DNA of 64,000 nucleotides from Gammaproteobacteria bacterium (GCA_041395725.1 JAWKZW010000001.1:1922001-1986000); one strand, 5' to 3'. Counted from the first letter of the stretch, positions 18,623-27,572 are shown. Translations and numbers: made by a program. Notes: a model not told the origin generated them from the letters alone.

Positions 18623-20146
18623 ATGGCCATGGCAGACTACAGCGAACAGTTGCATCTCGATTTCGATCCGTTTGACTTAGCCAGTGAGACCGGGCATTTC
18701 TTTCCTGGCGGGCAACGCCAGGAGTTGCTGGACCAGCTGCTGGAGTTATGTGTCTGCAGTTCCGACCTGATTGCCGTGACCGGCCCCCTGGGCAGCGGTA
18801 AATCCACACTGGCCTGCTGGCTCGCTCTCAGTCTGGATGCCGAGTTCGTTGCGGTGCAAATTCGTGCCTCCCTGTTCATGAGTGGCGAGCAGTTTCTGGA
18901 GACCCTCGCTCTGGAACTGGGGCTGGAACTGGCCAGTGATGCCAGTACAGACGAGTTGCTGGAGCGGGTCGGTCAGTATGTCGACACCCTGCACGCCAGG
19001 TCCCGCTGCCTGCAGTTGCTGGTGGATGATGCCCATGAACTGGGCGAAGAAGCCCTGCGCTGCGTTCTCGCTCTGCTGGAGCGCCAGGCGGATTCCTCAA
19101 GCCTGGGAGAAGACGGTATTAAGGCGGTGCTGTTCGGTGAGGCCACCTTACGGGGTAGTGTGGAAAAGCTGGCCCCCTCCGCTCACCAGTTGTTGGAGCT
19201 TAAAGCGCTGGATCTCGTCGAAACCACCAGATACGTGGAGTTCAAGCTCGATTGTGCCGGCTTTGACGGAGATCTGCCAATCGACCAGGATGCCCTGGCA
19301 GTGATTCATTCCCGTGCGCGGGGAATGCCTGGAACTATCAACGTCTTGATCCGGGATGAGCTGACCGACAGCTGGACGCCCCGGCAGACGCTGCCCAGGC
19401 TGGGATTTATCGAACGTCACCTGGTGCCGTTCAGTGTCGTTTTCGGAGCGTTGGTGCTGCTGCTGTTTTTTACTGTCGGTGGAGAGGACCAATCCGGGTC
19501 GGGGCAAATGGCGGCCGTTGCTGCCGCAGAGGGGGGCTCCCAGGGACAACCCACGGGCCAGGTGCGGGTGGAGATTCCGCTGCAGATCACCAGCGCGAGT
19601 GCGGCGATCAGTAATCGGGGCGGCGGGGCTGCCGCCACCACCGACGGCCGGGTTTCCGGCTCTATTGCCGGCACCGGTCGCGGTGACCGCCCCACCGATA
19701 CGCTATCCAGCAGTCAGCGACGCTCGGCAAGTGAAGCCGGCGAGGGAACTGCGCCCGCCGAGCGCAAACAGGATGCTGCCACACCAGCCCGCGTTGTGCA
19801 GTCAGCGCCCAGTGATACCGGACCCGCGGGTGGTCCGCCAGCGAATACGGTGGGCCAGCAGTCGCTGCTGGCACAACCCGCAGACAGCTATACACTGCAA
19901 CTGCTTGGTTCTCATTCCGAAAGCAATGTGAAAAATTTTATTGCCAGTCAGCCGGACCCGGCGGCAATGCGTTATTTTGCGTCCCGTTACCAGGACAAGC
20001 CCTGGTTTGTCGTCGTGTACGGTAATTTCCCCACTCAGGATGCGGCTCGGGACGCCATCGACCGGCTGCCTTCTGGCCTGCAGGAGCTGAAGCCCTGGGC
20101 CCGCAATCTGGCGGATATTCAGGCGGACATTCGCCGTAATCAATGA
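18623..20146 (+). CDS. damX: DamX-like AAA ATPase with C-terminal SPOR domain
   Basis: The 507-residue protein combines an ExeA/AAA-type ATPase (Walker A GPLGSGKS at 54-61, Walker B VDD near 134-136), one transmembrane helix (about 267-286), a low-complexity Gly/Ala/Gln periplasmic linker (about 290-420) and a SPOR domain (about 423-500). DamX proteins localise to the septum through SPOR. The position between aroB and hemE is the usual damX locus. The N-terminal part with an intact ATPase fold resembles the Pseudomonas form rather than the shorter E. coli protein. ATG at 18623; an ATG two codons later is possible. Confidence 0.88.
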   Translation: MAMADYSEQLHLDFDPFDLASETGHFFPGGQRQELLDQLLELCVCSSDLIAVTGPLGSGKSTLACWLALSLDAEFVAVQIRASLFMSGEQFLETLALELGLELASDASTDELLERVGQYVDTLHARSRCLQLLVDDAHELGEEALRCVLALLERQADSSSLGEDGIKAVLFGEATLRGSVEKLAPSAHQLLELKALDLVETTRYVEFKLDCAGFDGDLPIDQDALAVIHSRARGMPGTINVLIRDELTDSWTPRQTLPRLGFIERHLVPFSVVFGALVLLLFFTVGGEDQSGSGQMAAVAAAEGGSQGQPTGQVRVEIPLQITSASAAISNRGGGAAATTDGRVSGSIAGTGRGDRPTDTLSSSQRRSASEAGEGTAPAERKQDAATPARVVQSAPSDTGPAGGPPANTVGQQSLLAQPADSYTLQLLGSHSESNVKNFIASQPDPAAMRYFASRYQDKPWFVVVYGNFPTQDAARDAIDRLPSGLQELKPWARNLADIQADIRRNQ

Positions 20147-20288
20147 TTTCCCGGTTACTGGGCCGGTAGCGCGTTGTCCCACGCAGGTCTGACATGTAGA
20201 ATTAGCGCCCGATTTGCCGGCCCTGGCCGGCAAGGCAATGAACAGGCAGTTTCTCCGGCAGCAGTCCGCAGACGATAAGGGCAAGGCA

Positions 20289-21353
20289 TTGAGTAACCTG
20301 AAAAATGATCGATTTCTGAAGGCCTTATTACGGCAACCGGTTGATCGCACGCCGGTGTGGATGATGAGACAGGCGGGGCGTTACCTGCCTGAGTACCGGG
20401 CAACCCGACAACAGGCTGGCAATTTCATGAACCTGTGCCAGTCTCCGGAGCTGGCCTGCGAAGTCACCCTGCAGCCGCTGCGGCGCTTCCCTTTCGATGC
20501 CGCCATATTATTCTCCGATATTCTCACCATTCCTGACGCCATGGGCCAGGGGCTGTATTTTGAGGAGGGTGAAGGGCCCCGCTTTCGCAAGGTGATTCGC
20601 GACGCCGCCGATGTGGAGGCGTTGCCGGAAATCGATGTGGCCAGCGACCTGGGTTACGTGACGGACGCGGTCGCCCTGATCCGCCGGGAGCTGAATGGCT
20701 CCGTGCCACTGATCGGTTTTTCCGGCAGTCCCTGGACCCTGGCTACCTACATGATCGAGGGTGGTGGCAGCCGCGACTTTCGTATTGCCAAGCAATTTCT
20801 CTACGATCAGCCGGAGGCGATGCATCGATTACTGACCAAGCTGGCGACGGCGGTCACTGACTACCTCAACGCGCAGATTCGTGCCGGCGCCCAGGCGGTG
20901 CAGATATTCGATACCTGGGGAGGCATACTGACAACGCCGGCATACCGGGAGTTCTCCCTTGCCTATATGCGCAGGATAGTGGATGGTCTGATCCGTGAAA
21001 ACGAGGGCCGTCAGGTGCCGGTGATTCTTTTCACCAAAAACGGGGGGCTGTGGCTGGAAGAGATCGCCGCCAGTGGCTGCCAGTGTGTGGGCCTGGACTG
21101 GACGCTTGAAATTGGCGGTGCCCGTCAGCGCATAGGCAGCCAGGTTGCGTTACAGGGGAACATGGACCCGAGCATCCTGTATGCCTCGCCGCAGCGGATT
21201 CGGGAGGAGGTCGGCAGAATTCTGGCTGATTTTGGTCCTGGTGAGGGGCACGTGTTCAACCTGGGGCACGGAATCACGCCGGGGGTCGATCCGGACCATG
21301 TGGCGGCATTCGTCGAGTCCGTGCATGAGCTGTCCGAGCAATACCACCAGTAA
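20289..21353 (+). CDS. hemE: Uroporphyrinogen decarboxylase
   Basis: Removes the four acetate carboxyls of uroporphyrinogen III in heme synthesis. Homology starts at LKNDRFLKALL and includes the PVWMMRQAGRYLPEYR block with the substrate arginines and the FSDILTIPDAMG and GFSGSPWTLATYMIEGGGS segments. I place the start at the TTG 20289, which gives 354 residues, exactly the E. coli length. An upstream ATG at 20238 is in frame and would add 17 residues; both are preceded by the same GGCAAGGCA sequence, so the choice is uncertain. Confidence 0.96.
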   Translation: MSNLKNDRFLKALLRQPVDRTPVWMMRQAGRYLPEYRATRQQAGNFMNLCQSPELACEVTLQPLRRFPFDAAILFSDILTIPDAMGQGLYFEEGEGPRFRKVIRDAADVEALPEIDVASDLGYVTDAVALIRRELNGSVPLIGFSGSPWTLATYMIEGGGSRDFRIAKQFLYDQPEAMHRLLTKLATAVTDYLNAQIRAGAQAVQIFDTWGGILTTPAYREFSLAYMRRIVDGLIRENEGRQVPVILFTKNGGLWLEEIAASGCQCVGLDWTLEIGGARQRIGSQVALQGNMDPSILYASPQRIREEVGRILADFGPGEGHVFNLGHGITPGVDPDHVAAFVESVHELSEQYHQ

Positions 21354-21375
21354 CTCACCGGTGAATGCCCCGGTC

Positions 21376-21882
21376 ATGGCCTTCGTGGGTCTGGGGTCAA
21401 ATCTGGATTCCCGTTACGGTTCCCCCCGGGATACGGTGCAGGCCGCCATGACAAGGATCGCCACCTGGTCTGCTCAACCCCTGCATCGTTCGTCGCTGTG
21501 GCAGACTGATCCGATCGATTGCCCGCCCGGATCCCCGCAGTTTATCAATGCCGTGGTGGGCCTGGTTCCGGCCGTTGATGAGAGCCCCCATTCCCTGCTG
21601 GAAAGATTGCTGGCGCTGGAGCAGCAGTTCGGTCGACGCCGTTCGGGCACAGTCAATGCAGCGCGCAGCCTGGACCTGGATCTCATCAGCTTCGGTGCGC
21701 GGACAGTGGCGGATGTGAAGCTCAGGCTGCCGCACCCGGAGGCCCATCGGCGCGGCTTTGTCCTGTTGCCACTGGCGGAGATAGCGCCAGACCTGCGGCT
21801 TGCCGGCCAGTCACGCACGGTCGCGGAACTGGTGGCGGCGCTGCCAGATTCCGGGCCACTGGTCGTAAAAATCGACAGCTGA
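21376..21882 (+). CDS. folK: 2-amino-4-hydroxy-6-hydroxymethyldihydropteridine pyrophosphokinase
   Basis: HPPK transfers pyrophosphate from ATP to the pterin alcohol in folate synthesis, just before FolP (encoded at 37.0 kb here). The 168-residue protein has the N-terminal FVGLGSNL motif and the signature RSLDLDLISFG with the magnesium aspartates, then the LPHPEAHRRGFVLLPLAEIAP block. The open frame extends back into hemE, but homology begins at the ATG 21376; a GTG at 21361 is an alternative. It follows hemE by 22 bp and may be co-transcribed with it. Confidence 0.94.
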   Translation: MAFVGLGSNLDSRYGSPRDTVQAAMTRIATWSAQPLHRSSLWQTDPIDCPPGSPQFINAVVGLVPAVDESPHSLLERLLALEQQFGRRRSGTVNAARSLDLDLISFGARTVADVKLRLPHPEAHRRGFVLLPLAEIAPDLRLAGQSRTVAELVAALPDSGPLVVKIDS

Positions 21883-22050
21883 TCGCAGGCGGATTGATGG
21901 AGGATGTGCCCGAGACGCCGGCCTCCACTCTGTAAACCCCGCCGATCGGAGCCCTGGGGTTGATCAGCGGGGCAGCACGACAACCCTCAAACAGGATGCA
22001 CGATGGCTGCGTTCGGTGGTAAAATGCCAGCGCCTGTTTAATCATTCAAT

Positions 22051-22069
22051 GATGACAATGATACTTATC
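22051..22069 (+). promoter_or_regulatory. Fur-box-like operator
   Basis: GATGACAATGATACTTATC matches the 19-bp Fur consensus at 13 of 19 positions by eye. It ends 5 bp before a GTG and 11 bp before the ATG of the TonB-receptor-like gene, a normal location for an iron-responsive operator. Confidence 0.5.
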
Positions 22070-22080
22070 CAGTTGTGACT

Positions 22081-23001
22081 ATGATTTCCGCCTCACTCCG
22101 CTATCTGCTACAAACCGGCACTCTGGGCCTTGCAGTGTCGTTGTTGCCGGCCACGCAGGTCAGCGCCCAGGGCAGCGGAGTTAACGGAACGGCCATTGGT
22201 CTGGACGGCGCGGCAGGAACCCCGGGTGGCCAGCTGCTACTGCCGATTATCCGGATCGAGCGAGAAAATCGGCAGCAGGATCTGCAGGGTCTGTTCGCGG
22301 AGCAGAGCACGGATATCAATCTGGGGCTGGAATTCACGCCGCTTGACGGTCTCAGCCTGCGGGCCGATGCCTGGAGTATTCAGGAGCAGCCGACCCCGGC
22401 GCCTGCAGTCAATCAGGCCGCCAGCTGGCAGGCAAGATTACCGCAGCCCTACCTCGAGAGCGAGCGGGGGCAGGAATTTGGCCTGGACCAGTCATTTCTG
22501 GGTAACAGCCTGGAAAGCAAGGGGGTCGATCTGGGTGCGGCTTACGTGTGGGAGGCCGGGAAGGCCGGCACGTTTACCCTGCAAACCACCGCAACCTACA
22601 TTCACGATTTTGAACAGCGCAACGGTGTGGTAGACGCCGGAGCCTTCCTTAACGATGAGGTCACCCTGTCCGGCAGCCCGGATTTGCAGGGCAGTCTCAC
22701 GCTGACCTGGGATATTGGTAATCATTCGGCCAGTGCCGTCACCAATTACTTTGATTCGTTCAAAGATATCAGCGAGCTGAATGTGGACGAAATCAATGCG
22801 CTGGTGGAAAACATCACCACGGTGGACCTTCAGTACGGCTACAATGTGAAAGCCGGAAAAGAGGATCGCACTGTCATCTCTTTCTCCCTGGGCATTCGCA
22901 ATATATTCGACAAGAAGACGACCCAGATTCTCAATCAGAACAGCCGGGTAGTGGACCAGAATGGCCGCGTTGCCTATGGTTCTATCAAGTACCAGTTCTA
23001 G
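22081..23001 (+). CDS. Shortened TonB-dependent receptor (signal peptide plus C-terminal barrel)
   Basis: The 306-residue product has a signal peptide ending at VSAQ, about 50 residues of linker, then what looks like the last third of a TonB-dependent receptor barrel: INLGLEFTPLDGLSLRADAW, the SKGVDLGAAYVWE strand, and the C-terminal SLGIRNIFDKKT block ending in aromatic KYQF. The plug domain, TonB box and most barrel strands are missing, so it cannot be a normal receptor. The frame is open and the signal peptide intact, so it may be expressed; a Fur-box-like site precedes it. It is either an internal-deletion remnant or a small barrel protein. GTG at 22075 is an alternative start. Confidence 0.6.
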   Translation: MISASLRYLLQTGTLGLAVSLLPATQVSAQGSGVNGTAIGLDGAAGTPGGQLLLPIIRIERENRQQDLQGLFAEQSTDINLGLEFTPLDGLSLRADAWSIQEQPTPAPAVNQAASWQARLPQPYLESERGQEFGLDQSFLGNSLESKGVDLGAAYVWEAGKAGTFTLQTTATYIHDFEQRNGVVDAGAFLNDEVTLSGSPDLQGSLTLTWDIGNHSASAVTNYFDSFKDISELNVDEINALVENITTVDLQYGYNVKAGKEDRTVISFSLGIRNIFDKKTTQILNQNSRVVDQNGRVAYGSIKYQF

Positions 23002-23003
23002 GT

Positions 23004-23062
23004 AGCCTCTTACTCAGTAACAGAATGCTCCCGCAGAGCGTTGTGGTACTGAATCAGAGGCT
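23004..23062 (+). other. Long imperfect hairpin after the receptor-like gene
   Basis: AGCCTCT (23004-23010) pairs with AGAGGCT (23056-23062), TCAGTA (23014-23019) with TACTGA (23047-23052), and the inner 11 bases pair at nine positions around a CCGCA loop. It begins 2 bp after the stop codon. There is no T run, so it is not a standard intrinsic terminator. Confidence 0.55.
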
Positions 23063-23097
23063 TCCCGATCCAACAAGGCCCTGTGGCCAATAAGACC

Positions 23098-23125
23098 AAA
23101 AAAAAAGCCCCGTTCAAGACGGGGC
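23098..23125 (-). terminator. Intrinsic terminator (minus strand)
   Basis: GCCCCGT (23107-23113) and ACGGGGC (23119-23125) form a stem; on the minus strand it is followed by nine T residues (A run 23098-23106). It ends comF transcription about 155 nt past its stop codon. Confidence 0.9.
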
Positions 23126-23210
23126 AAAGGGCTACACAATTCTTTGCAGGAATTGCTAAAGGAGGAAAATCCGCAACAAGTATCAGCGTCGGCTTCTCTA
23201 GAAGTTCCCT
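23098..23210 (-). ncRNA. Candidate small RNA or long 3' UTR downstream of comF
   Basis: Read on the minus strand this stretch has a short hairpin (23193-23204), an unpaired CCTCCTTT (complement of 23158-23165), a CAATTC/GAATTG hairpin (23137-23155) and ends in a strong terminator (23098-23125). The C-rich motif is complementary to Shine-Dalgarno sequences and sits between stems, as in many base-pairing sRNAs. The sequence upstream contains an AT-rich TACTAT element that could be a -10 box, but no convincing -35. It could equally be the 3' untranslated part of comF mRNA. Confidence 0.3.
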
Positions 23211-23280
23211 ATAGTAGTTGGAAACCTGAAAATTGCCGTGTACTGTTTCACAGTTTCCGCTGCTACTCCCGGTTTCCCCG

Positions 23281-24027
23281 CTAGGCCCTGGCCAGTGCCC
23301 AGACATCAATCCTCGAGGCTCCCTCAGCACGAAGCACCCTGGCGACAGCGTTTGCCGTTGCGGTGGTCGTGACCACGTCGTCAATCACCGCCACGTAATC
23401 CAGCTCCTTATTGTTGCCGGTATTCACTGCCTGGAATGCCCGCTGCAGGTTTTTGCGCCGCTGTCTGGCGTGAAGCCGGCTCTGGGAGTCCGTGTCCCGG
23501 GTTCTCTTCAGGCGCCCGCTGGCCACGGGGATGCCGGTAAGCCGGGAGATGGAGCAGGCCAGGAGCAGAGCCTGGTTAAAGCCGCGGCTTTTTAATCGGT
23601 TCGGGTGCAGGGGGACCGGGATCAGCAGCCCGGGCCACACAGTGGCGGCGTGGGGGCAGTCAACCGGCTGGCCGGTCGCCGCCCCCCGATAGTGATTAAC
23701 GAACGCTTGGGCCAGCAATTGGGCAAGGACGTGGCCTTTTGCAGTGCTGCCATGGTATTTGAATTCGGTGATCAGGTTGCTGAGCGGTTTTTCATACTGA
23801 AACACGCTGATACAACGATCGAAGGCTGGTGGCAGCAACTGGCAGCGACCACAGGTGTCAGCAGAGTCGCTGTTCTTCATTACAATGCCGCAAACCCGAC
23901 AGGTCCTTGCCACCAGTGGAAGCCTGGCCCGGCAATCCCCGCAGAGGCTGATCTGGTTGCAGACCGGACACCCGCACAGGACGCAGAGTCCAGGCAGGCA
24001 AAGGCGAAGACGATCGATCAGGCTCAT
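23281..24027 (-). CDS. comF: ComF family protein (phosphoribosyltransferase-like)
   Basis: ComF/GntX proteins have an N-terminal zinc-ribbon rich in CxxC pairs and a C-terminal type I phosphoribosyltransferase fold; they are linked to DNA uptake and use of DNA as a nutrient. The zinc-ribbon cysteines are here (CVLCGCPVC, CGDC, CRVCG, CGRC) and the PRPP-binding loop reads VAVIDDVVTTTATANAV near the C-terminus. The ATG at 24027 gives 248 residues; the frame stays open further upstream without homology. It is divergent from the acyl-CoA dehydrogenase gene. Type IV pilus genes for DNA uptake are 9 kb away. Confidence 0.9.
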   Translation of the reverse strand: MSLIDRLRLCLPGLCVLCGCPVCNQISLCGDCRARLPLVARTCRVCGIVMKNSDSADTCGRCQLLPPAFDRCISVFQYEKPLSNLITEFKYHGSTAKGHVLAQLLAQAFVNHYRGAATGQPVDCPHAATVWPGLLIPVPLHPNRLKSRGFNQALLLACSISRLTGIPVASGRLKRTRDTDSQSRLHARQRRKNLQRAFQAVNTGNNKELDYVAVIDDVVTTTATANAVARVLRAEGASRIDVWALARA

Positions 24028-24207
24028 CAGATTATTCCCTGTGCGAAGTCCGGTTACCCTGACTGTAGTCCCGCTGAAGAGATTTTGCGTAACAGTAGAG
24101 GCCCGCGCGATGCGGGGCAGGATTACAGGCAGGGTCGTTCTTATTGTTCCTGGCCCGATTCCCCTATAATTCGAGCGGTAAGACTTGCGCAACGACTGGA
24201 GAGACAG

Positions 24208-26001
24208 ATGCAGCAGTACAAGGCACCACTTGCAGATATGCGGTTTCTGCTACATGAAGTGTTTAAGGCGGAAGCGTTTCTGGCGTCTCTGAATGGACTG
24301 GAGGAATTGTCTGCTGAACTGCTTGATGCGATTCTCGAAGAGGCGGCAAGAATCAACGAAGACCTGCTGGCGCCCATCAATCAGTCTGGCGACCAGCAGG
24401 GCTGTGAGCTTCGTGACGGCAAAGTGACGACACCGGCGGGCTTTCGGGGGGCCTACAGGACTTTTGCCGAAGGTGGCTGGGGTGCTCTCACCGGAACGCC
24501 TGATTACGGCGGTCAGGGTATGCCGAAAATGTTGGCGGTGCTGTTCGAGGAAATGCTGTTTGCGGCAAACTCTTCGTTTGCCCTTTATCCGATACTGACC
24601 AACGGTGCCACACTGGCTCTTAGCCTGCATGGCAGCGAAGCGCTGAAACAGCAGTATCTGCAGAAACTGTATGAGGGGCGCTGGTCCGGGACCATGTGTC
24701 TGACCGAGTCCCATGCCGGCACCGATCTGGGCATCATGAAAACCCGGGCGGTTCCGCAGCCGGACAATACTTACAAACTGACAGGCAGTAAGATATTCAT
24801 CACTGCCGGTGAACATGACCTGACCGAGAATATTATTCACTTCGTGCTTGCCAGGCTACCCGACAGTCCGCCCGGCGCCCATGGTATATCGCTGTTCCTG
24901 GTGCCCAAACTGCAGATCGATGAGGCCGGACAGCCGGCGGGCCCGAACGGCGTCAGCTGTGGTTCCATCGAACATAAAATGGGTCTGAAAGGCTCAGCCA
25001 CCTGTGTCATGAATTTCGACGATGCCACCGGATACCTGGTTGGCGAGGAGAATAAAGGCCTTGCCTGCATGTTTACCATGATGAACTACGAACGTTTGTC
25101 CATGGGGCTGCAGGGGATTGGTCTGGCGGATTTTTCCTACCAGGTTGCCAGGGACTATGCCAGAGAACGAATCCAGGGCCGCTCACCGGGCGGCGCGGTA
25201 AATCCTGACAAAGCTGCGGATCCCATTATTGTGCATCCGGATGTACGGCGCATGCTGCTTACGATGCGAGCCAATATTATGGCCGGCAGGGCGCTGGCAC
25301 TGTACGCCGCCACCAAATTGGATACGGTTAAATTTGCCGCTGACGGGCAGGAAAAACAGGATGCTGAAAAGCTGGTGGAGTTACTGACACCGATAGTAAA
25401 GGCTTACTGTACCGATCGGGGCTTCCAGGACTGCGTTACCGGTCAACAGGTCCTTGGTGGACACGGTTATATTCAGGAGTGGGGCCAGGAGCAGGCCGTC
25501 AGGGATGCCCGCATCGCGCAGATTTACGAAGGGACAAACGGTATCCAGGCTCTGGATCTGATGGGTAGAAAAACCGTGAAGTGCGGTGGCGAGTATTTTC
25601 GGGTACTGGTTGCAGAGCTTAATGCCTATGTCGACGCACTGGAGCAGGTCGCGCCTCTGCAGCCTTATGTTGATGCGCTACAGGAAGCGAGTGCAGCGTT
25701 GGAACAGCTGACCGGGCAGATCATCGGGAAGTCCCGCTCCGAGCCTCACGAGATCGGTGCCGCATCCTACGGCTACATGGAAGCCATGGGTCTGTTTCTT
25801 TACGGGTATATGTGGCTCCGAATTATGGCGGCCGCACAGAACGAAGCTGATCCGCGGAATTACGGCAGTAACTACCGGGATGGGTTGCTCAAGGTGGGGC
25901 GCTTCTATTTCGAGCGTGTCATGCCTGGCTATAAATCCCTGGTCGAGACGGTCGCCGCCGGCGCCGGGCCTGTGATGTCGTTGAATGCCGACCAGTTTTG
26001 A
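24208..26001 (+). CDS. Acyl-CoA dehydrogenase (AcdB/DmdC-like, long form)
   Basis: FAD enzyme of about 600 residues belonging to the long acyl-CoA dehydrogenase group that includes 3-methylmercaptopropionyl-CoA dehydrogenase. From the ATG at 24208 it has 597 residues: an N-terminal helical extension starting MQQYKAPLADMRFLLHE, the FAD-site segment MCLTESHAGTDLG, and the C-terminal RIAQIYEGTNGIQALDLMGRK motif. The substrate cannot be read from sequence; medium or long-chain acyl-CoA or MMPA-CoA are possible. The frame is open to 23605 opposite comF, but the N-terminal homology begins at 24208. It converges on the anti-sigma gene 37 bp downstream. Confidence 0.88.
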   Translation: MQQYKAPLADMRFLLHEVFKAEAFLASLNGLEELSAELLDAILEEAARINEDLLAPINQSGDQQGCELRDGKVTTPAGFRGAYRTFAEGGWGALTGTPDYGGQGMPKMLAVLFEEMLFAANSSFALYPILTNGATLALSLHGSEALKQQYLQKLYEGRWSGTMCLTESHAGTDLGIMKTRAVPQPDNTYKLTGSKIFITAGEHDLTENIIHFVLARLPDSPPGAHGISLFLVPKLQIDEAGQPAGPNGVSCGSIEHKMGLKGSATCVMNFDDATGYLVGEENKGLACMFTMMNYERLSMGLQGIGLADFSYQVARDYARERIQGRSPGGAVNPDKAADPIIVHPDVRRMLLTMRANIMAGRALALYAATKLDTVKFAADGQEKQDAEKLVELLTPIVKAYCTDRGFQDCVTGQQVLGGHGYIQEWGQEQAVRDARIAQIYEGTNGIQALDLMGRKTVKCGGEYFRVLVAELNAYVDALEQVAPLQPYVDALQEASAALEQLTGQIIGKSRSEPHEIGAASYGYMEAMGLFLYGYMWLRIMAAAQNEADPRNYGSNYRDGLLKVGRFYFERVMPGYKSLVETVAAGAGPVMSLNADQF

Positions 26002-26038
26002 TGGGTGGCCGGCAGCCCGCTTGAGCCGGAAAGACTGG

Positions 26039-26815
26039 TCAGATAGACCAGGTGAGGGTTTCGTTCAGCATTTCCTGAAAGTCAGTCAGGCGCTCGTTCT
26101 TTTCCCCTACCAGGATCAGGTTGCCCTTTTCCAGCGGTATTATCACCGCCTCGAACCTTTCATCGGTGAAACTGAATTCACGCCGCACAGGACTGTTGTC
26201 GGTGATGATGATATTGACCGCGCCTCTGTTGCCACTCACAACCAGGTGGGCGCTGCTGCCCTGGGGCAGGATGGCGCAGGGTTTGGCAAAGCTGATGCCC
26301 AGCTGACTAATGGCCCCGGCACTGGTCAGAGCGCCCCCGATGGAGCTGACCGCCTGATTGACCTGTTGCAGACTGGCGCCGGAACTGGCGCCGATTTCAT
26401 CGAGCTCCATGTAAATATGGTTGACAATCTGTTGTCCGAATGCTATTTCAGCCGCTGAGGGCTGGTTACCGCCAAACAGGGAGGAATATGCCACGCCAAC
26501 GGCAAGTACCAGCACCGCGGCCATCGACAGCCGCCGCGTCGGCCGCAAACGGCCGGGGAATCGGACTACATTGTCAGGCGCAGGTGACTCCTGCCGGACT
26601 TCTTCGTCGGTCCCGGTGACCAGGCTCTTGAGTCTGCTGGACAGCTCCGGGGGTGCACTTACCCCGTTGGTCAGGCGTCCCAGCCGGTCATTGAACGAAC
26701 GAACTTCGTTCAGTAGTTTCTGTCGCTCCGGCAGGGCCATTACGGCGTCCAGAAAATCCTGCTCATTGTCTTCAGGGTTGGCGAATACCCGCGTTTCAAA
26801 TTCCGAATTATCCAT
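26039..26815 (-). CDS. Probable membrane anti-sigma factor (DUF3379-like)
   Basis: The 258-residue protein has an acidic cytoplasmic N-terminus (about 1-95), one transmembrane helix (about 96-115, MAAVLVLAVGVAYSSLF) and a periplasmic domain of about 140 residues with a single cysteine. Its ATG lies inside the last 8 bases of the upstream sigma-factor gene, so the two are translationally coupled, the usual layout of an ECF sigma factor and its anti-sigma. The signal it senses is unknown. I recall the DUF3379 family as similar in architecture, at moderate confidence. Confidence 0.75.
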   Translation of the reverse strand: MDNSEFETRVFANPEDNEQDFLDAVMALPERQKLLNEVRSFNDRLGRLTNGVSAPPELSSRLKSLVTGTDEEVRQESPAPDNVVRFPGRLRPTRRLSMAAVLVLAVGVAYSSLFGGNQPSAAEIAFGQQIVNHIYMELDEIGASSGASLQQVNQAVSSIGGALTSAGAISQLGISFAKPCAILPQGSSAHLVVSGNRGAVNIIITDNSPVRREFSFTDERFEAVIIPLEKGNLILVGEKNERLTDFQEMLNETLTWSI

Positions 26816-27365
26816 CTGTGTTTGGCTCTTCTAGTTCGGCAATAGCCTCGTTCTGCCTGGAGGCGAAATGGTCTTTAAGCTTGCTTCTCGCCCGGAACAG
26901 GCGAGTCATTACTGTATTGCTGTTCAGGTCGAGAATATCGGCAATCTCCTTGCCACTGAAGCCCCCCACAACCTGCAGCAGCAGGGGCTCCCGGTATTCA
27001 CTTTCCAACTGGTTGATGGCGTTATGCAACAGCTCCCGCTCCATCGCGTCATCCGGTTCATCGATGCCCGTTTCGGGCAGCGAGTAATCCTCCACATCCA
27101 CCAGGTCCGGCTGAAAGCGCTCGTAAATCCGCGCGTTTTCCCGCCGCAGGATAGTGAAAAGCCAGGCTTTGGCAGCCTTGTCATTCTGCAGGCTGTCCAG
27201 AGAGCGCCAGGCGCGCAGAAACGTTTCCTGCACCAGATCTTCAGCCAGCGGCTTGCTTTTGCAGATCCAGTAGGCATAGCGGTATACATCCTGGTAAAGG
27301 GCATCGACCAGTGCTTCGTAGCGCTGCTGTTTGGTTTTCCCGTTTAAGACCGGTGTCTCAGTCAT
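26808..27365 (-). CDS. ECF-family RNA polymerase sigma factor
   Basis: The 185-residue protein has sigma region 2 (about 22-90, including DLVQETFLRAWRSL) and region 4 (about 115-170, with the helix-turn-helix VVGGFSGKEIADILDLNSNTVMTRL split over its two helices), and no regions 1 or 3, as in ECF sigma factors. It overlaps the start of the membrane anti-sigma gene by 8 bp. It is divergent from dapB across a 276-bp gap. Its target promoter is not evident from the sequence. Confidence 0.93.
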   Translation of the reverse strand: MTETPVLNGKTKQQRYEALVDALYQDVYRYAYWICKSKPLAEDLVQETFLRAWRSLDSLQNDKAAKAWLFTILRRENARIYERFQPDLVDVEDYSLPETGIDEPDDAMERELLHNAINQLESEYREPLLLQVVGGFSGKEIADILDLNSNTVMTRLFRARSKLKDHFASRQNEAIAELEEPNTDG

Positions 27366-27572
27366 TTATTGCACTGCCAGTTGAGGATGTGACCTTTCCC
27401 TGATCCCGGACAAGGACCTGGAAAGGGACCTTATGGAAGCAACGAACGAAGGGTTACAGACATTGCTTGGCAAGGGTGGGGTGAAAGTGTGCCCAATTAA
27501 CCGGTTGGCATCAAGTTTTACAGTCCGGCAATGGCTATTCTTCAGGCCCGTGTCATTCCAGGCAGCCGATGG

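Noticed and set aside
23605..24207. N-terminal extension of the acyl-CoA dehydrogenase
   Set aside because: The extra 201 codons lie opposite comF and have no homology; the start at 24208 fits the family.
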